Assembly (NCBI RefSeq): GCF_026712245.1
Contig: NZ_JAPPUY010000005.1
Location: forward strand, 294,834 to 358,833
Reading direction: 5' to 3'
From: Roseateles hydrophilus
Lineage (GTDB): Bacteria; Pseudomonadota; Gammaproteobacteria; Burkholderiales; Burkholderiaceae_C
Length of the DNA stretch: 64,000 nt
The position numbers and the translations under genes are program-made. Below the pieces are notes generated by a model that did no database searches, was not told where the DNA came from, and saw nothing but the letters and a program-made list of their open reading frames with translations. Positions 22,190 through 31,038 of the stretch are shown one piece after another (positions within the stretch are counted from its first letter, which is position 1; each line of letters opens with the position of its first letter).

Positions 22190-22849
22190 TCAGGCCAGTT
22201 GCGCCAGCAGCCAGGCGTTGATGTGCGCGATCTCCTCCGGGCACACCGAGTGCGGCATGGGGTAGTCGTGCCACTGCACCTCGTGGCCCAGCGCGCGCAG
22301 CGCGTCGCGGGCGGCGGCGCCGCGGGCATGCGCCACGATGGGGTCCTGCGTGCCGTGGGCCAGGAACAGCGGCAGGTCGGCGTTGGCGGCGTGGCGCTCG
22401 GCGGCTGTGGTCGGCGCCAGCGGCAGGTAGCCCGACATGCCCACCGCGCCACCGAGGCGCTCGGGGTAGCGCAGCGCCGTCATCAGCGTCATGGCGCAGC
22501 CCTGCGAGAAGCCCATCAGCACGATGCGCTCGGCCGGCATGCCGCGCGCGCGCTCGGCGTCGATCAGCGCGGCGATCTGGCGCTGCGATTCGCGCAGCCC
22601 GGCCTCGTCTTCCTGGCGCTGCAGGTCCACCACGCGGATGTCGTACCAGGCCCGCATCACATAGCCGTTGTTGATGGTGACCGGGCGTTGCGGCGCATGC
22701 GGGAACACGTAGCGCACCGGCCCGATGGCGGCCAGGTCCAGCTCGCCGCAGATGGGCACGAAGTCATAGCCGTCCGCGCCCAGGCCGTGCAGCACGATGA
22801 TGGTCGTGCGCGGGTTGGGGCCGGTCTCGATGACGTGGGTGTCAAGCAT
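22190..22849 (-). CDS. Alpha/beta hydrolase, carboxylesterase/acyl-protein thioesterase family
   Basis: 219 residues with the compact EstB/acyl-protein thioesterase layout. LHGLGADGYDF forms the oxyanion region, GFSQG holds the nucleophile Ser115, HGTQDPIV the acid, and MPHSVCPEE the catalytic His. No signal peptide, so cytosolic. It acts on short-chain esters or lysophospholipids in characterised relatives. The upstream GNAT gene overlaps its start by 8 bases, so the two are coupled. Confidence 0.92.
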   Translation of the reverse strand: MLDTHVIETGPNPRTTIIVLHGLGADGYDFVPICGELDLAAIGPVRYVFPHAPQRPVTINNGYVMRAWYDIRVVDLQRQEDEAGLRESQRQIAALIDAERARGMPAERIVLMGFSQGCAMTLMTALRYPERLGGAVGMSGYLPLAPTTAAERHAANADLPLFLAHGTQDPIVAHARGAAARDALRALGHEVQWHDYPMPHSVCPEEIAHINAWLLAQLA

Positions 22850-23300
22850 GGAAGGTCCAGTCTTTCTTCAGCAGTTCAAACAATCGGTCGCCGTGCGCGT
22901 CCACGCCGTCGCCCACGGGGCGCCAGCCGGTGCGGCGGTAGAAGGCCTCGGCGCGTGAGCCGGGCTGGGTGCCCAGGTCCAGCCGCTCGTGGCCCTGCGC
23001 AAACAGCCAGTCCACCATCACGTCGTGCAGCATGCGGCCGTGGCCCTGGCCGTGCAGCGGCGGGTCCACGAACAAGGCCCAGATGTGGCCGCTGCGGGCG
23101 TCGCCGATGGCGAAGCCGGCAATCCGCAGGTCCGGGGCCGGCGCCAGCTCCACGACCCAGCCGCGGCCGTGCGTCTCCAGGTGGGCGTGCAGCTCGGCGT
23201 CCGAGATGCGCCCGGGCGTCAGCGTGTTCTCGGTGACGGCGTAGCGCACGCGCCAGAGCTCGGCGGTGTCGTCGCGGGTGGCTTGGCGCAGGCGTGACAT
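22842..23300 (-). CDS. GNAT-family N-acetyltransferase
   Basis: 152 residues from ATG 23300 (MSRLRQATRDDTAELWRVR). The acetyl-CoA loop is in ALFVDPPLHGQGHGRMLHDVMVDW, followed by RLDLGTQPGSRAEAFYRRTGW, typical of GNAT enzymes. The substrate is unknown. It is the first gene of a probable three-gene minus-strand unit with the esterase and the SPOR-like gene, and is divergent from a histidine phosphatase gene. Confidence 0.87.
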   Translation of the reverse strand: MSRLRQATRDDTAELWRVRYAVTENTLTPGRISDAELHAHLETHGRGWVVELAPAPDLRIAGFAIGDARSGHIWALFVDPPLHGQGHGRMLHDVMVDWLFAQGHERLDLGTQPGSRAEAFYRRTGWRPVGDGVDAHGDRLFELLKKDWTFHA

Positions 23301-23352
23301 GCCGTCATTGTCGCGACAGCCGGCGCCCGGCCGGCCCGTCATCATGGCGGCC

Positions 23353-24024
23353 ATGGGAAGCCTCTACCTCGTTCGCCACGGCCAGGCCAGCTTCGGCGCC
23401 GCCGACTACGACCAGCTCAGCCCCATCGGCCACGAGCAATGCCGCCTGCTGGGCGCCTGGTGGCGTGAGCGCGGCCAGCGCTTCGATGCCGTCTTCACCG
23501 GCACGCTCAAGCGCCATGCGCAGTCGCTCGCCGGCCTCGTCGAGGGGCTGGGTGAGGACCTGCCGGCCGTCGCGCTGCCCGGCCTGAACGAGTACGACAG
23601 CGAGGCCATCGTGCGCGCCATCCACCCCGGCCCGCTGGCCAAGCCCACGGATGCCGAGACGGTGAAGCAGCACTTCCGGCTGCTGCGCACCGGCCTGCTG
23701 GCCTGGATGCGCGGCGAGGTGGCGCCAGCGGGCATGCCCACGCATGCCGAGTTCGCGGCCGGCGTGGCCGACGCGCTGGCCCGCGTGCTGGCCGGGGGCG
23801 CGGGCCGACAGGTGCTCATCGTCTCCAGCGGCGGGCCCATCTCCACGGCCGTGGGCCAGGTGCTGGCCTGCCCGGCGGAGTCAGTCGTGGAGCTCAACCT
23901 GCGGCTGCGCAACGCGGCCGTCACGGAGTTCGCGTTCAACCCCAAGCGGCATCACCTCGTCAGCTTCAACACGCTGCCGCAGCTGGGCCGCCCGGAGCAG
24001 GCGGCCCTGGTCACGCACGCCTGA
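23353..24024 (+). CDS. Histidine phosphatase family protein (phosphoglycerate mutase-like)
   Basis: 223 residues from ATG 23353; an ATG three codons upstream is possible. The catalytic LVRHGQAS is at residues 5-12, with the phospho-His RHG. FTGTLKRHAQSL and the late VSSGGPISTAVG correspond to the second half of the active site; here SSGG stands where most members have a GHG-type His, so phosphatase activity may be altered. No signal peptide. The gene ends exactly where the convergent PEP-CTERM gene ends. Confidence 0.85.
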   Translation: MGSLYLVRHGQASFGAADYDQLSPIGHEQCRLLGAWWRERGQRFDAVFTGTLKRHAQSLAGLVEGLGEDLPAVALPGLNEYDSEAIVRAIHPGPLAKPTDAETVKQHFRLLRTGLLAWMRGEVAPAGMPTHAEFAAGVADALARVLAGGAGRQVLIVSSGGPISTAVGQVLACPAESVVELNLRLRNAAVTEFAFNPKRHHLVSFNTLPQLGRPEQAALVTHA

Positions 24025-24657
24025 TCAGGCGCGGCGGCGGCTGGCCGCGCCCAGCACGGCCAGGCCGAGGCACAGCATGGCCACCGAGGACGGTTCCGGC
24101 ACGCTGCTGACGACGCCCGACGTCGCCATCGGCTGCGACAGCAGGTCGCCGACGAGCGCGTAGCTGGCCGGGCGGTTGCCGTTGGCGCTCAGCGCCGTGA
24201 AGCCGACCTTCAGGTGCGGGGTGCCGTCGCTGGACAACTGGATGCCCGTGCCTTGCAGGTTGACGGTCAGCAGCATGTCGTTGCTGAGCGGCAGGTCCTG
24301 CGGGGCGTCGATGCAGAAGCCCGCCGCGCCGTTGGCCTTGCTCCTGCCGCAGCCCTGGCCGGTCAACTCGCCCGTGGTGAACGACCACGCCGTGCTGGCG
24401 CCCGTGTTCAGCGACACCTGCACGCTGGACAGCGTGGCGAAGCTGCCGAGATCCTTCAGTGCGAGAAAGCCCAGGTGTGTCGCCGGGCCCCAGTTGCCCG
24501 TGGCCGCCGGTGCGTTCTGGATGCGCAGCGTGAAGCTGTCGGCGTCCAGCGCGTCGTACGAGAACGTCACGCCCTGGGACGAGACCACCGAAGTGGCCTG
24601 CGAAGCGCTGGCGGCAAGCAGCAGGGTGGCGGCAGCGATCTGAAGGGGCTTGAGCAT
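24025..24657 (-). CDS. PEP-CTERM sorting-domain protein
   Basis: 210 residues: signal peptide (MLKPLQIAAATLLLAASASQA), beta-rich middle domain with two Cys near 106 and 117, and a canonical tail VPEPSSVAMLCLGLAVLGA ending SRRRA. It is probably exported and processed by an exosortase not present in this window. The middle domain shows no catalytic motif. It is divergent from the methyltransferase gene. Confidence 0.87.
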   Translation of the reverse strand: MLKPLQIAAATLLLAASASQATSVVSSQGVTFSYDALDADSFTLRIQNAPAATGNWGPATHLGFLALKDLGSFATLSSVQVSLNTGASTAWSFTTGELTGQGCGRSKANGAAGFCIDAPQDLPLSNDMLLTVNLQGTGIQLSSDGTPHLKVGFTALSANGNRPASYALVGDLLSQPMATSGVVSSVPEPSSVAMLCLGLAVLGAASRRRA

Positions 24658-24808
24658 GACAGTGACCAGGAGTTCTTCAAGTTAGGGAGGGTAGTTTCCC
24701 TTGGGCGGCGGCGGCGCGCATCTCCGCAAAGCGGGGGGTGCGAGGGCGCTGCCTGTGCGAAAGGGCGCATCTGAGGGGCTCGCGCGGCGCGGCGGGGACA
24801 ATCACCGG

Positions 24809-26044
24809 ATGTTCACGCGCCTGATCACGCCGCCGCCTGCTGCCACTGCCGCAGCCCACGAGCGCTTTCTCCACCAGATCCGACTCGCGCTGGCCAGCGG
24901 CCAGTTCGGCAAGCTGCTGCTGTCCGGCCCGGTGGCGGCGGACGAGGAGGATGCCGACGTCGAGCGCCTGACCGTGCGCGCCATCGAGCTGCGCGGCGAG
25001 CCGGCGCTGAGCTTTCTGTGGCGGCACCGCACCAAGGACGTCACCAAGAACCACGCGCCCGAGACCGGCCTGGCCGAGATCGCCGCGCTGCTGGGCGCGC
25101 GCTTTCGCAACGCCCACCTGCACACGGCGAGCGAGGAGGTGCAGTTCGCCGTCAGCCGCAAGGGCCGCGAGACCCTGCGCGTGACTCGCCTGGACAGCGC
25201 CGAGGACGCGCCCGCGCCGGCCGCGCACGACAAGGCCAAGCAGCGCCCGCTGGAGATGGCGCATCCCGTCTGGCGCGCGCTGGGGCTGACCCACCTCGTC
25301 AAGGGCGAGCCGGCGCTGGTGCCGGCGATGGCGCGCAAGTGGAAGCAGATCAACCGCTTCGTCGAGATCCTGTCCGCCGCGGTGGACGAGGCCCAGCTGC
25401 AGGGCCCGGTGCGCGTGGCGGACTTCGGCTCCGGCAAGGGCTACCTCACGTTTGCCGTGCACGACTGGCTGCAGGCGCAGGGCCTGCAGCCGCGCGTGAC
25501 CGGCATCGAGCTGCGCGACGACATGGTGCGCCTGTGCAACGCCGTGATCGACGGCGAGCAGCTCAGCGGCATCCGCTTCGACCAGGGCGATGTGCGCACC
25601 CAGCCGGTGCAGCCGCTGGACGTGATGATCGCGCTGCACGCCTGCGACATCGCCACCGACCACGCGCTGCACGTGGGCCTGCAAAGCGGCGCCCGCGTCA
25701 TCATGAGCTCGCCCTGCTGCCACAAGGAGATCCGCCCGCAGATGCAGCTGCCGGCGGCGCTCAAGCCCATGCTGCAGCACGGCATTCACCTGGGTCAGGA
25801 GGCCGAGATGGTGACCGACAGCCTGCGCGCGCTGCTGCTGGAGAGCCAGGGCTACCGCACCCAGGTCTTCGAGTTCATCGCGCTGGAGCACACCAGCAAG
25901 AACAAGATGATCCTGGCCGTGAAGGCGCAAGGTGCCGCCGCCCAGGCCCTGGCCGCGCGCCGGCCCGAGCTGCTGGCGCAGATTGCCGAGATCAAGCGCT
26001 TCTACGGGCTGCGCGAGCAGCGGCTGGAGCAGCTGCTGGCGTGA
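24809..26044 (+). CDS. SAM-dependent class I methyltransferase (METTL25-like/Methyltransf_32 type)
   Basis: 411 residues from ATG 24809. The N-terminal 165 residues are a separate domain rich in charged helices. The C-terminal part has the SAM-binding motif VADFGSGKGYLTFAV, an acidic GIELRDDMV, LDVMIALHACDIATDHAL, and a conserved SPCCHKEIRPQM. The last is typical of the family that includes eukaryotic METTL25 proteins. The substrate is unknown; an rRNA or protein target is conceivable. It stands alone on the plus strand. Confidence 0.8.
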   Translation: MFTRLITPPPAATAAAHERFLHQIRLALASGQFGKLLLSGPVAADEEDADVERLTVRAIELRGEPALSFLWRHRTKDVTKNHAPETGLAEIAALLGARFRNAHLHTASEEVQFAVSRKGRETLRVTRLDSAEDAPAPAAHDKAKQRPLEMAHPVWRALGLTHLVKGEPALVPAMARKWKQINRFVEILSAAVDEAQLQGPVRVADFGSGKGYLTFAVHDWLQAQGLQPRVTGIELRDDMVRLCNAVIDGEQLSGIRFDQGDVRTQPVQPLDVMIALHACDIATDHALHVGLQSGARVIMSSPCCHKEIRPQMQLPAALKPMLQHGIHLGQEAEMVTDSLRALLLESQGYRTQVFEFIALEHTSKNKMILAVKAQGAAAQALAARRPELLAQIAEIKRFYGLREQRLEQLLA

Positions 26045-26140
26045 GCCTGCCGCTGGCCGCCGCCCCCGTGACGCAGAAACCCCTGCACGTGATCGTCGTT
26101 ACTGCCAGACTGCGGTGACCGACGAGGTTCCGGAGCCCAG

Positions 26141-27772
26141 GTGAACCCCGCTTTCTCACTGTCTGGCAGCGTGCCCATGGACAGGCTGCTCGTGCTCATC
26201 ATCGATGAGGTCGAGCTGGCCCGCTCCGTGCTGGGCAGCATGCTGCGCGACCTGGGCGTGCGCCACCAGCACCTGCACATGGCGCGCCGCCCGGAAGAGG
26301 CGCGCCGCATGATCAAGAGCGCACCCCAGCCCTACGACCTGATCCTCAGCGACATGACGTTCCGCCAGGAAGGGCCCAACGACATGACCGGCCAGGACCT
26401 GCTGGACGAGCTGCGCCAGTCCAAGGGCCTGCCCATGCAGACGGCCTTCATCATGGTGACCGGCGAGGCCCGCTACCAGCATGTGGCCGAGGCGGTGGAG
26501 GGCGCGCTGGACGACTACCTGCTCAAGCCCATCGCGACGCGGCAGTTCGAGGAGCGGCTGCAGGTGGTGCTGGCGCGCAAGCAGGCCTTCCGGCCGGTCT
26601 TCCAGGCCATCGAGGAGTCGGACTACGCCAAGGCGGCCGAGTTGTGCGAGGCCATGTTCCGCGACAGCGAGGTCTACAAGGTCTATGCCGCGCGCATCGG
26701 CTCCGAGCTCTACCTGCGTCTGGGCCAGCTGGATGCAGCGCGGCGCATGCTGGAGGCCGTGCTGGCCTTCAAGGCCGTGCCCTGGGCGCGGCTGGGTCTC
26801 GCGCGTCTGGACCTGCGCGACGCCGACACCGCCAAGGCCTGCCGCGCGCTGGAGACCCTGCTGACCGAGAACCCGGCCTATGCCGATGCGTACGACGTCT
26901 ACGGCCACGCGCTGCTGGAGGAGATGAAGGTCGAGGCCGCCGCCGAGGTCTTTGCCAAGGCGGTGCAGATCACGCCGGGCAATGTGTCGCGCCTGCAGAA
27001 GCTGGGTTCGCTGCAGCTCTACCTCGGCCACAGCGTCGAGGCGGCCCGGCACCTCGGCGCGGCGCTGACCATCGGCGCGCAGGCCCGCGTGCTGGACTTT
27101 CAAGGTGTTGTCGCACTGGCCATCGCCAGCCTGGACCTGGGTGACGTTGACGCCTGCGAGCGCGCCTACCGGCACCTGGAGGCCGCGCTGGGCCGTCATC
27201 CCGACAGTTATCGCGTGCGCCTGCTGACGCAGACCAGCGAGGTGGCGCTGCAGCTGTCGTTGCGGCGCGCCGAGGCGGCGCTGAGCGGCCTGCGCCAACT
27301 GGCCGCGCAGATCGAGCAGCCCGAGTTCAGCTACGAGATGGCCAGCAGCCTGCTGATGCTGCTGGTGCGCTGCGCGGGGCAGCAGCCCATCCCGGAGGCC
27401 ATGACCTGGGCTATGCAGCTGGCGCGGCGCTTCTGCGTGTCGCGGGCACGCACCCACCTGCTGGAACTGGCCGCCGCGCCGATGCCGGCGGTCGAGGCGC
27501 TGGTGCGCGACGCGGCCCAGGCCATCAACACGCAGGCGAACGAGGCGATGTCGCACCTCGTGCGCAAGCAGCACCAGCGCACGCTGGAGGCGCTGGCCGA
27601 ACTGGCCAGCAGCAGCCTGAACGCACGCATCATCCACCTGGCCCGTGCGACGTTGAACCACCATGGCCAGCGCCTGTCGCCCGAGGCGCTGCTGCGGCTG
27701 CGCCAGGCCATCGACCCGCTGCACGAGCGCTACACCGACGCCGGCCGGCGGCTGGTGGAGCGCAAGGACTGA
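26141..27772 (+). CDS. Response regulator with TPR repeats (CheY-like receiver plus tetratricopeptide domain)
   Basis: 543 residues from GTG 26141, chosen because GGAG lies five bases upstream; ATG 26177 lacks a ribosome binding site. The receiver domain (residues 14-135) keeps the acidic pocket (Asp22), the phospho-acceptor Asp71 in LSDMTF, Thr107 and Lys129. It is followed by helical TPR-like repeats (about 150-360) and a helical C-terminal region. No DNA-binding domain is present, so output is likely protein-protein contact. Similar single-gene proteins are known in chemotaxis and c-di-GMP networks; the cognate kinase is not nearby. Confidence 0.85.
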   Translation: MNPAFSLSGSVPMDRLLVLIIDEVELARSVLGSMLRDLGVRHQHLHMARRPEEARRMIKSAPQPYDLILSDMTFRQEGPNDMTGQDLLDELRQSKGLPMQTAFIMVTGEARYQHVAEAVEGALDDYLLKPIATRQFEERLQVVLARKQAFRPVFQAIEESDYAKAAELCEAMFRDSEVYKVYAARIGSELYLRLGQLDAARRMLEAVLAFKAVPWARLGLARLDLRDADTAKACRALETLLTENPAYADAYDVYGHALLEEMKVEAAAEVFAKAVQITPGNVSRLQKLGSLQLYLGHSVEAARHLGAALTIGAQARVLDFQGVVALAIASLDLGDVDACERAYRHLEAALGRHPDSYRVRLLTQTSEVALQLSLRRAEAALSGLRQLAAQIEQPEFSYEMASSLLMLLVRCAGQQPIPEAMTWAMQLARRFCVSRARTHLLELAAAPMPAVEALVRDAAQAINTQANEAMSHLVRKQHQRTLEALAELASSSLNARIIHLARATLNHHGQRLSPEALLRLRQAIDPLHERYTDAGRRLVERKD

Positions 27773-27837
27773 CCGCGCGCCGCGAGCAGGCGCCGGCTAT
27801 GCTGCGCGCCCGTTCACGCCTGCTCCAGGTTCAGCCC

Positions 27838-28368
27838 ATGCGCACCACTTTGCTCCTGATGTCCCTGTCGGCCGTGCTGGCCCTGGCCGGCTGCGCGGCG
27901 TCGCACCAGCAGCAGATGGCGTCGGCCGCCACCACGCCGCTGTCCGACCTGAACCTCGTCAATGCGCCCATCCCCGACACGCTGGTGCAGGCGCAGCAGG
28001 CGCCTTACCGCATGCCGGCCGATGCGAGCTGCCCGGCATTGGCCGCCGACATCCGCGCGCTGGACGCGGTGCTGGGCGCCGACCTGGACACGCCCGCCAC
28101 CGATGCCAACCCCAGCTTGGTGGAGCGCGGCGGTGACGCCGTGACGGGCGCGGCGAAGCGCGCGGTGGAAGGGGCCATCCCCTTCCGTGGCTGGGTGCGC
28201 AAGCTCAGCGGCGCGGAGCGCTACTCGCGCCAGGTGGCCGCCGCCATCGCGGCGGGCACGGTGCGGCGGGCCTTCCTGAAGGGCATCGCCCAGGCGCGGG
28301 CCTGTGAGGCCGTGCCGGCCGCGCCGGCAGCGGCGCTCAGCGCTGCGTCTGGCGCAGCCGCACGCTGA
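27838..28368 (+). CDS. Putative lipoprotein of unknown function
   Basis: 176 residues from ATG 27838. The lipobox LAGC sets the lipidated residue at Cys19. Two further Cys (in ASCPAL and RACEAV) could form a disulfide. The sequence from about 60 to 150 is conserved-looking (LDAVLGADLDTPATDANPS; GAIPFRGWVRKLSGAERYSRQVAAAIAAG), as in small outer-membrane lipoproteins of Burkholderiales, but no named family is recognised. Its 3' end overlaps the convergent PEP-CTERM gene by 32 bases. Confidence 0.75.
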   Translation: MRTTLLLMSLSAVLALAGCAASHQQQMASAATTPLSDLNLVNAPIPDTLVQAQQAPYRMPADASCPALAADIRALDAVLGADLDTPATDANPSLVERGGDAVTGAAKRAVEGAIPFRGWVRKLSGAERYSRQVAAAIAAGTVRRAFLKGIAQARACEAVPAAPAAALSAASGAAAR

Positions 28369-28921
28369 AGGCAATGCCGGCCAGGCCGGCCAGCAGCAGC
28401 GCAACGCGGCCGGGCTCCGGCACGACGGCGGCCTGTTCCACGCCGCTGAGGTTCAGGCGCCAGAAGCCTCCCTTTTGATCGTTGGCGTTGAGGTCGTAGC
28501 TGGGCTGGTTCCAGTCGGCCAGCGCGATGGGCGCGTCGGTGTCGTAGCTGAAGCCCTGCGACAGCGTGCTGCCCAGCGCGTTGTTGGACGCGGCATTCAG
28601 CACCAGCCGGTAGGTGCCGGCGGTGCCGGCCGTGAACTGCAGGCCGGCGTCGTAGTAGCCGGCGCCGGCGTTGATGAGGTTGCCGCCATCGTCGTCCGCG
28701 CTCACGATGGCGCCGCCCCAGGCCAGGAACAGCTGCGGGTCGAAGTTCAGGCCAGCCTGCCAGGAGTCGGTCCACAGGCTGACCGTGCTGCCGGCGGCGA
28801 CCTGGAAGTCGATGACGATCTTGTCGTTGTGATGGACGGCCTGGCCGGAGAGGCTGAGGTCGGCGGCCTGGGCGCCCAGCGCCGAAATGGCCAGGGCGAG
28901 GGCGAGAGCGGCTTTGTGCAT
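28337..28921 (-). CDS. PEP-CTERM sorting-domain protein
   Basis: 194 residues: signal peptide (MHKAALALALAISALGAQA), a beta-sandwich-like domain with aromatic/Asp-rich motifs (LWTDSWQAGLNFDPQ; NAGAGYYDAGLQF), and the tail VVPEPGRVALLLAGLAGIA ending VRLRQTQR. It starts 16 bases after the phoD stop, so the two are likely cotranscribed. This links a surface-sorted protein to an exported phosphatase. Confidence 0.85.
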   Translation of the reverse strand: MHKAALALALAISALGAQAADLSLSGQAVHHNDKIVIDFQVAAGSTVSLWTDSWQAGLNFDPQLFLAWGGAIVSADDDGGNLINAGAGYYDAGLQFTAGTAGTYRLVLNAASNNALGSTLSQGFSYDTDAPIALADWNQPSYDLNANDQKGGFWRLNLSGVEQAAVVPEPGRVALLLAGLAGIAFSVRLRQTQR

Positions 28922-28937
28922 GTTGCTTCCTTCGTGG

Positions 28938-30620
28938 TCAGGGGGCGAGCAGCGGCGGGTTGGCGCGCGAGGGCGTCTGCGCCGACGGGCGCAGGCGGTT
29001 CTCGCCGTGGCGCACCTCGAAGGCGGTGGCAAAGGCCTCGATGTTGCTGGGGCTGGCCACGGTGTCCACGTACCACCACTCGGCGACGGTGCGGTCGCGG
29101 TTGACGTCCACCAGCATGTAGCCGCGGCGTGTCAGCTGCACGTACTTGAAGTGCGGGTTGTAGAAGCGGATGGCGCCCGCCACCTGGCCGGTCGTGTCGG
29201 TGTCCACGCCGGGCGAGGTGACGGACGTGCCGACGAACTCCACCGCCAGCGAGCCCGCGCCGGTGGCCTTGTCGTACTGCGCCGGGTGGTAGGGGTTGGG
29301 GTGCAGGTCGGCGGCCCAGCTGCTGTGGATGTCGCCGGTGAGCACGACGACGTTGTTGACCTGCGGGCGGGTGGCATCGCCGCGCAGCGCGTCGTAGAGG
29401 CGGTTGCGGGCCGGCTCGTAGCCGTCCCACTGGTCGCCGTTGATGAAGTAGAGGCCGGGGTCGGTGGCCTGGTCGCGGCCCGGCGCCTTGAGCTGCGCGA
29501 ACATGACGCCCTGGCCCAGCAGCTTCCAGCGGGCCGGCGTGCTGCGCAGGCGGTCGATGAGCCAGGCCTCCTGCGTGGCGCCCAGCAGCGTGCGGCTGGC
29601 GTCGCCGTAGCCGGGGTCGGTGGTGGCAAAGCCCGGGCCGAAGGCCGTGATGTGCGTGGCCGTGGTCAGCTGCTGCGAGCGCTCGCTGAGGCGCTCCTCC
29701 AGCATCAGCAGTTCGGCCAGGTCGCCGTAGGCAAAGCCGCGGTGGTTGTCGCGCAGCTTGGCGCCGTTGGCCGGCCGCACCGGCATCCACTCGTAATAGG
29801 CCTGCAGGCCGGCGGCCAGGCGGGTTTCCCAGTCGCCCTCGGTGCCGGGCTGGTGGTTCTGGGCGCCGCCCTTCCAGGTGTCGTTGGTGATCTCGTGGTC
29901 GTCCCAGATGGCGATCATCGGGTGCTGGCGGTGCATGGCCTGCGAGTCAGCGTCGCGCTTGTATTGCGCGTGGCGCAGGCGGTAGTCGGCCAGCGTGACC
30001 ATCTCGTGCGCCGGCTCGGGCGTGCGCACGTTGCCGTACTGGTTGGCACCGTACTCGTAGAGGTAGTCGCCCAGGTGCAGTACCAGGTCTAGGTCAGCAC
30101 GCGCGGCGATGCGGGCGTAGGCGTTGAAGTAGCCGTAGGCGTGGTTGGAGCAGCTCACCACGGCCATGCGCAGGCTGTCCACGCCGGTGACGGGCAGCGT
30201 CTTCGTGCGGCCCACGGGGCTGACGGCACCCTCGGCGCTGAACTGGTAGTAGTAGGTCGTTGCGGGCTTGAGGCCGGCGGGGTCGACCTTGACGGTGTAG
30301 TCGCGGCCCGGGTTGGTCTTGGTGCTGCCGCGCAGCACGACCTGCGTCAGCGCCGGGTCGGTGGCGATGACGTAGCTGACCGTGATCGCCGGCTTGGGGG
30401 CGGCAGGCGTGACGCGGGTCCACAGGATGACGCGGTCCGCCAGCGGGTCGCCGCTGGCCACGCCGTGCTGGAACACCGTGTGGGCGGTCACGGCCTGCGC
30501 GCCCAGCGGCAGCAGGGCGGGCGCGGCGACAAGCGCCACGGTGCCGGCGCCGGAGCGCTTGAAGAAGTCGCGGCGGCTGTTGGCCTCGCGGGCGGGGGGG
30601 ACTTGTTTCGGGCGGCCCAT
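28938..30620 (-). CDS. phoD: Tat-exported PhoD-family alkaline phosphatase/phosphodiesterase
   Basis: 560 residues from ATG 30620. A twin-arginine signal (NSRRDFFKRSGAG, followed by a hydrophobic stretch ending GAQA) sends the folded enzyme to the periplasm. An N-terminal PhoD domain (VFQHGVASGDPLADRVILWTR) is followed by the metallophosphatase core: SCSNHAYGYFN, HLGDYLYEYG, IWDDHEITND and TGDIHSSWA supply the Fe/Ca ligands. It hydrolyses phosphomonoesters and diesters, typically for phosphate scavenging. No clear Pho box was found by eye upstream. Confidence 0.93.
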   Translation of the reverse strand: MGRPKQVPPAREANSRRDFFKRSGAGTVALVAAPALLPLGAQAVTAHTVFQHGVASGDPLADRVILWTRVTPAAPKPAITVSYVIATDPALTQVVLRGSTKTNPGRDYTVKVDPAGLKPATTYYYQFSAEGAVSPVGRTKTLPVTGVDSLRMAVVSCSNHAYGYFNAYARIAARADLDLVLHLGDYLYEYGANQYGNVRTPEPAHEMVTLADYRLRHAQYKRDADSQAMHRQHPMIAIWDDHEITNDTWKGGAQNHQPGTEGDWETRLAAGLQAYYEWMPVRPANGAKLRDNHRGFAYGDLAELLMLEERLSERSQQLTTATHITAFGPGFATTDPGYGDASRTLLGATQEAWLIDRLRSTPARWKLLGQGVMFAQLKAPGRDQATDPGLYFINGDQWDGYEPARNRLYDALRGDATRPQVNNVVVLTGDIHSSWAADLHPNPYHPAQYDKATGAGSLAVEFVGTSVTSPGVDTDTTGQVAGAIRFYNPHFKYVQLTRRGYMLVDVNRDRTVAEWWYVDTVASPSNIEAFATAFEVRHGENRLRPSAQTPSRANPPLLAP

Positions 30621-31038
30621 GGCGTGCTCCTGCTGGGAAGCGGCCACTATCGCCAGGGTCTCTGACGGGGCTGAGACAAGGCCGGCATGAGCCGGACTAC
30701 GCCGAGTGGCATGCGGCGGCCGTGTGGCGCGCAAGAAGAAGCCCCGCCGGCGCAAGCCGTCGGGGCGAGGGGCGCTTCACACCGCCCTGGACACCCGCCT
30801 GGCGGCGGGCGTGGGGCTGCGGCGTGGATCACAGCGCAGGCGGCCAGTCTGGCGAGGCCCCGGTGGGGGCGACGCAATGCGGGCCTGGAGGGTCGCGGAC
30901 GGCTCGCGGTGCCGTCTCGCCAGGGGCCGCAGCGTTGCCGGGGGCCGTGCACTGGTGACGGGATGGATCATCGGCGCAGCCGCGCGTGAACAAACCCACG
31001 ATCAGCCGGGGCGGGCCCGGCTTTTTTCCACGGCAGCC
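30621..31038. other. 418-bp intergenic region with hairpins and no convincing gene
   Basis: Several open frames of 60-120 codons exist but are Arg/Gly-rich composition artefacts. Two structured sites stand out. One is a GC-rich hairpin at 30741-30766 (GCCCCG.CGGC / GCCG.CGGGGC around GCAA). The other is a plus-strand terminator at 31004-31027. The phoD promoter must lie in the left end of the region. Confidence 0.6.
31004..31027 (+). terminator. Rho-independent terminator-like hairpin on the plus strand
   Basis: AGCCGGG (31004-31010) pairs with CCCGGCT (31016-31022), followed by six T. On the minus strand it lies 12 bases past the PepSY stop but lacks a T-run there. No plus-strand gene upstream is evident. 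Confidence 0.65.

Noticed and set aside
30621..31038. Possible riboswitch (cobalamin or SAM type) near phoD/PepSY.
   Set aside because: No conserved B12-box or SAM motifs were found on either strand.
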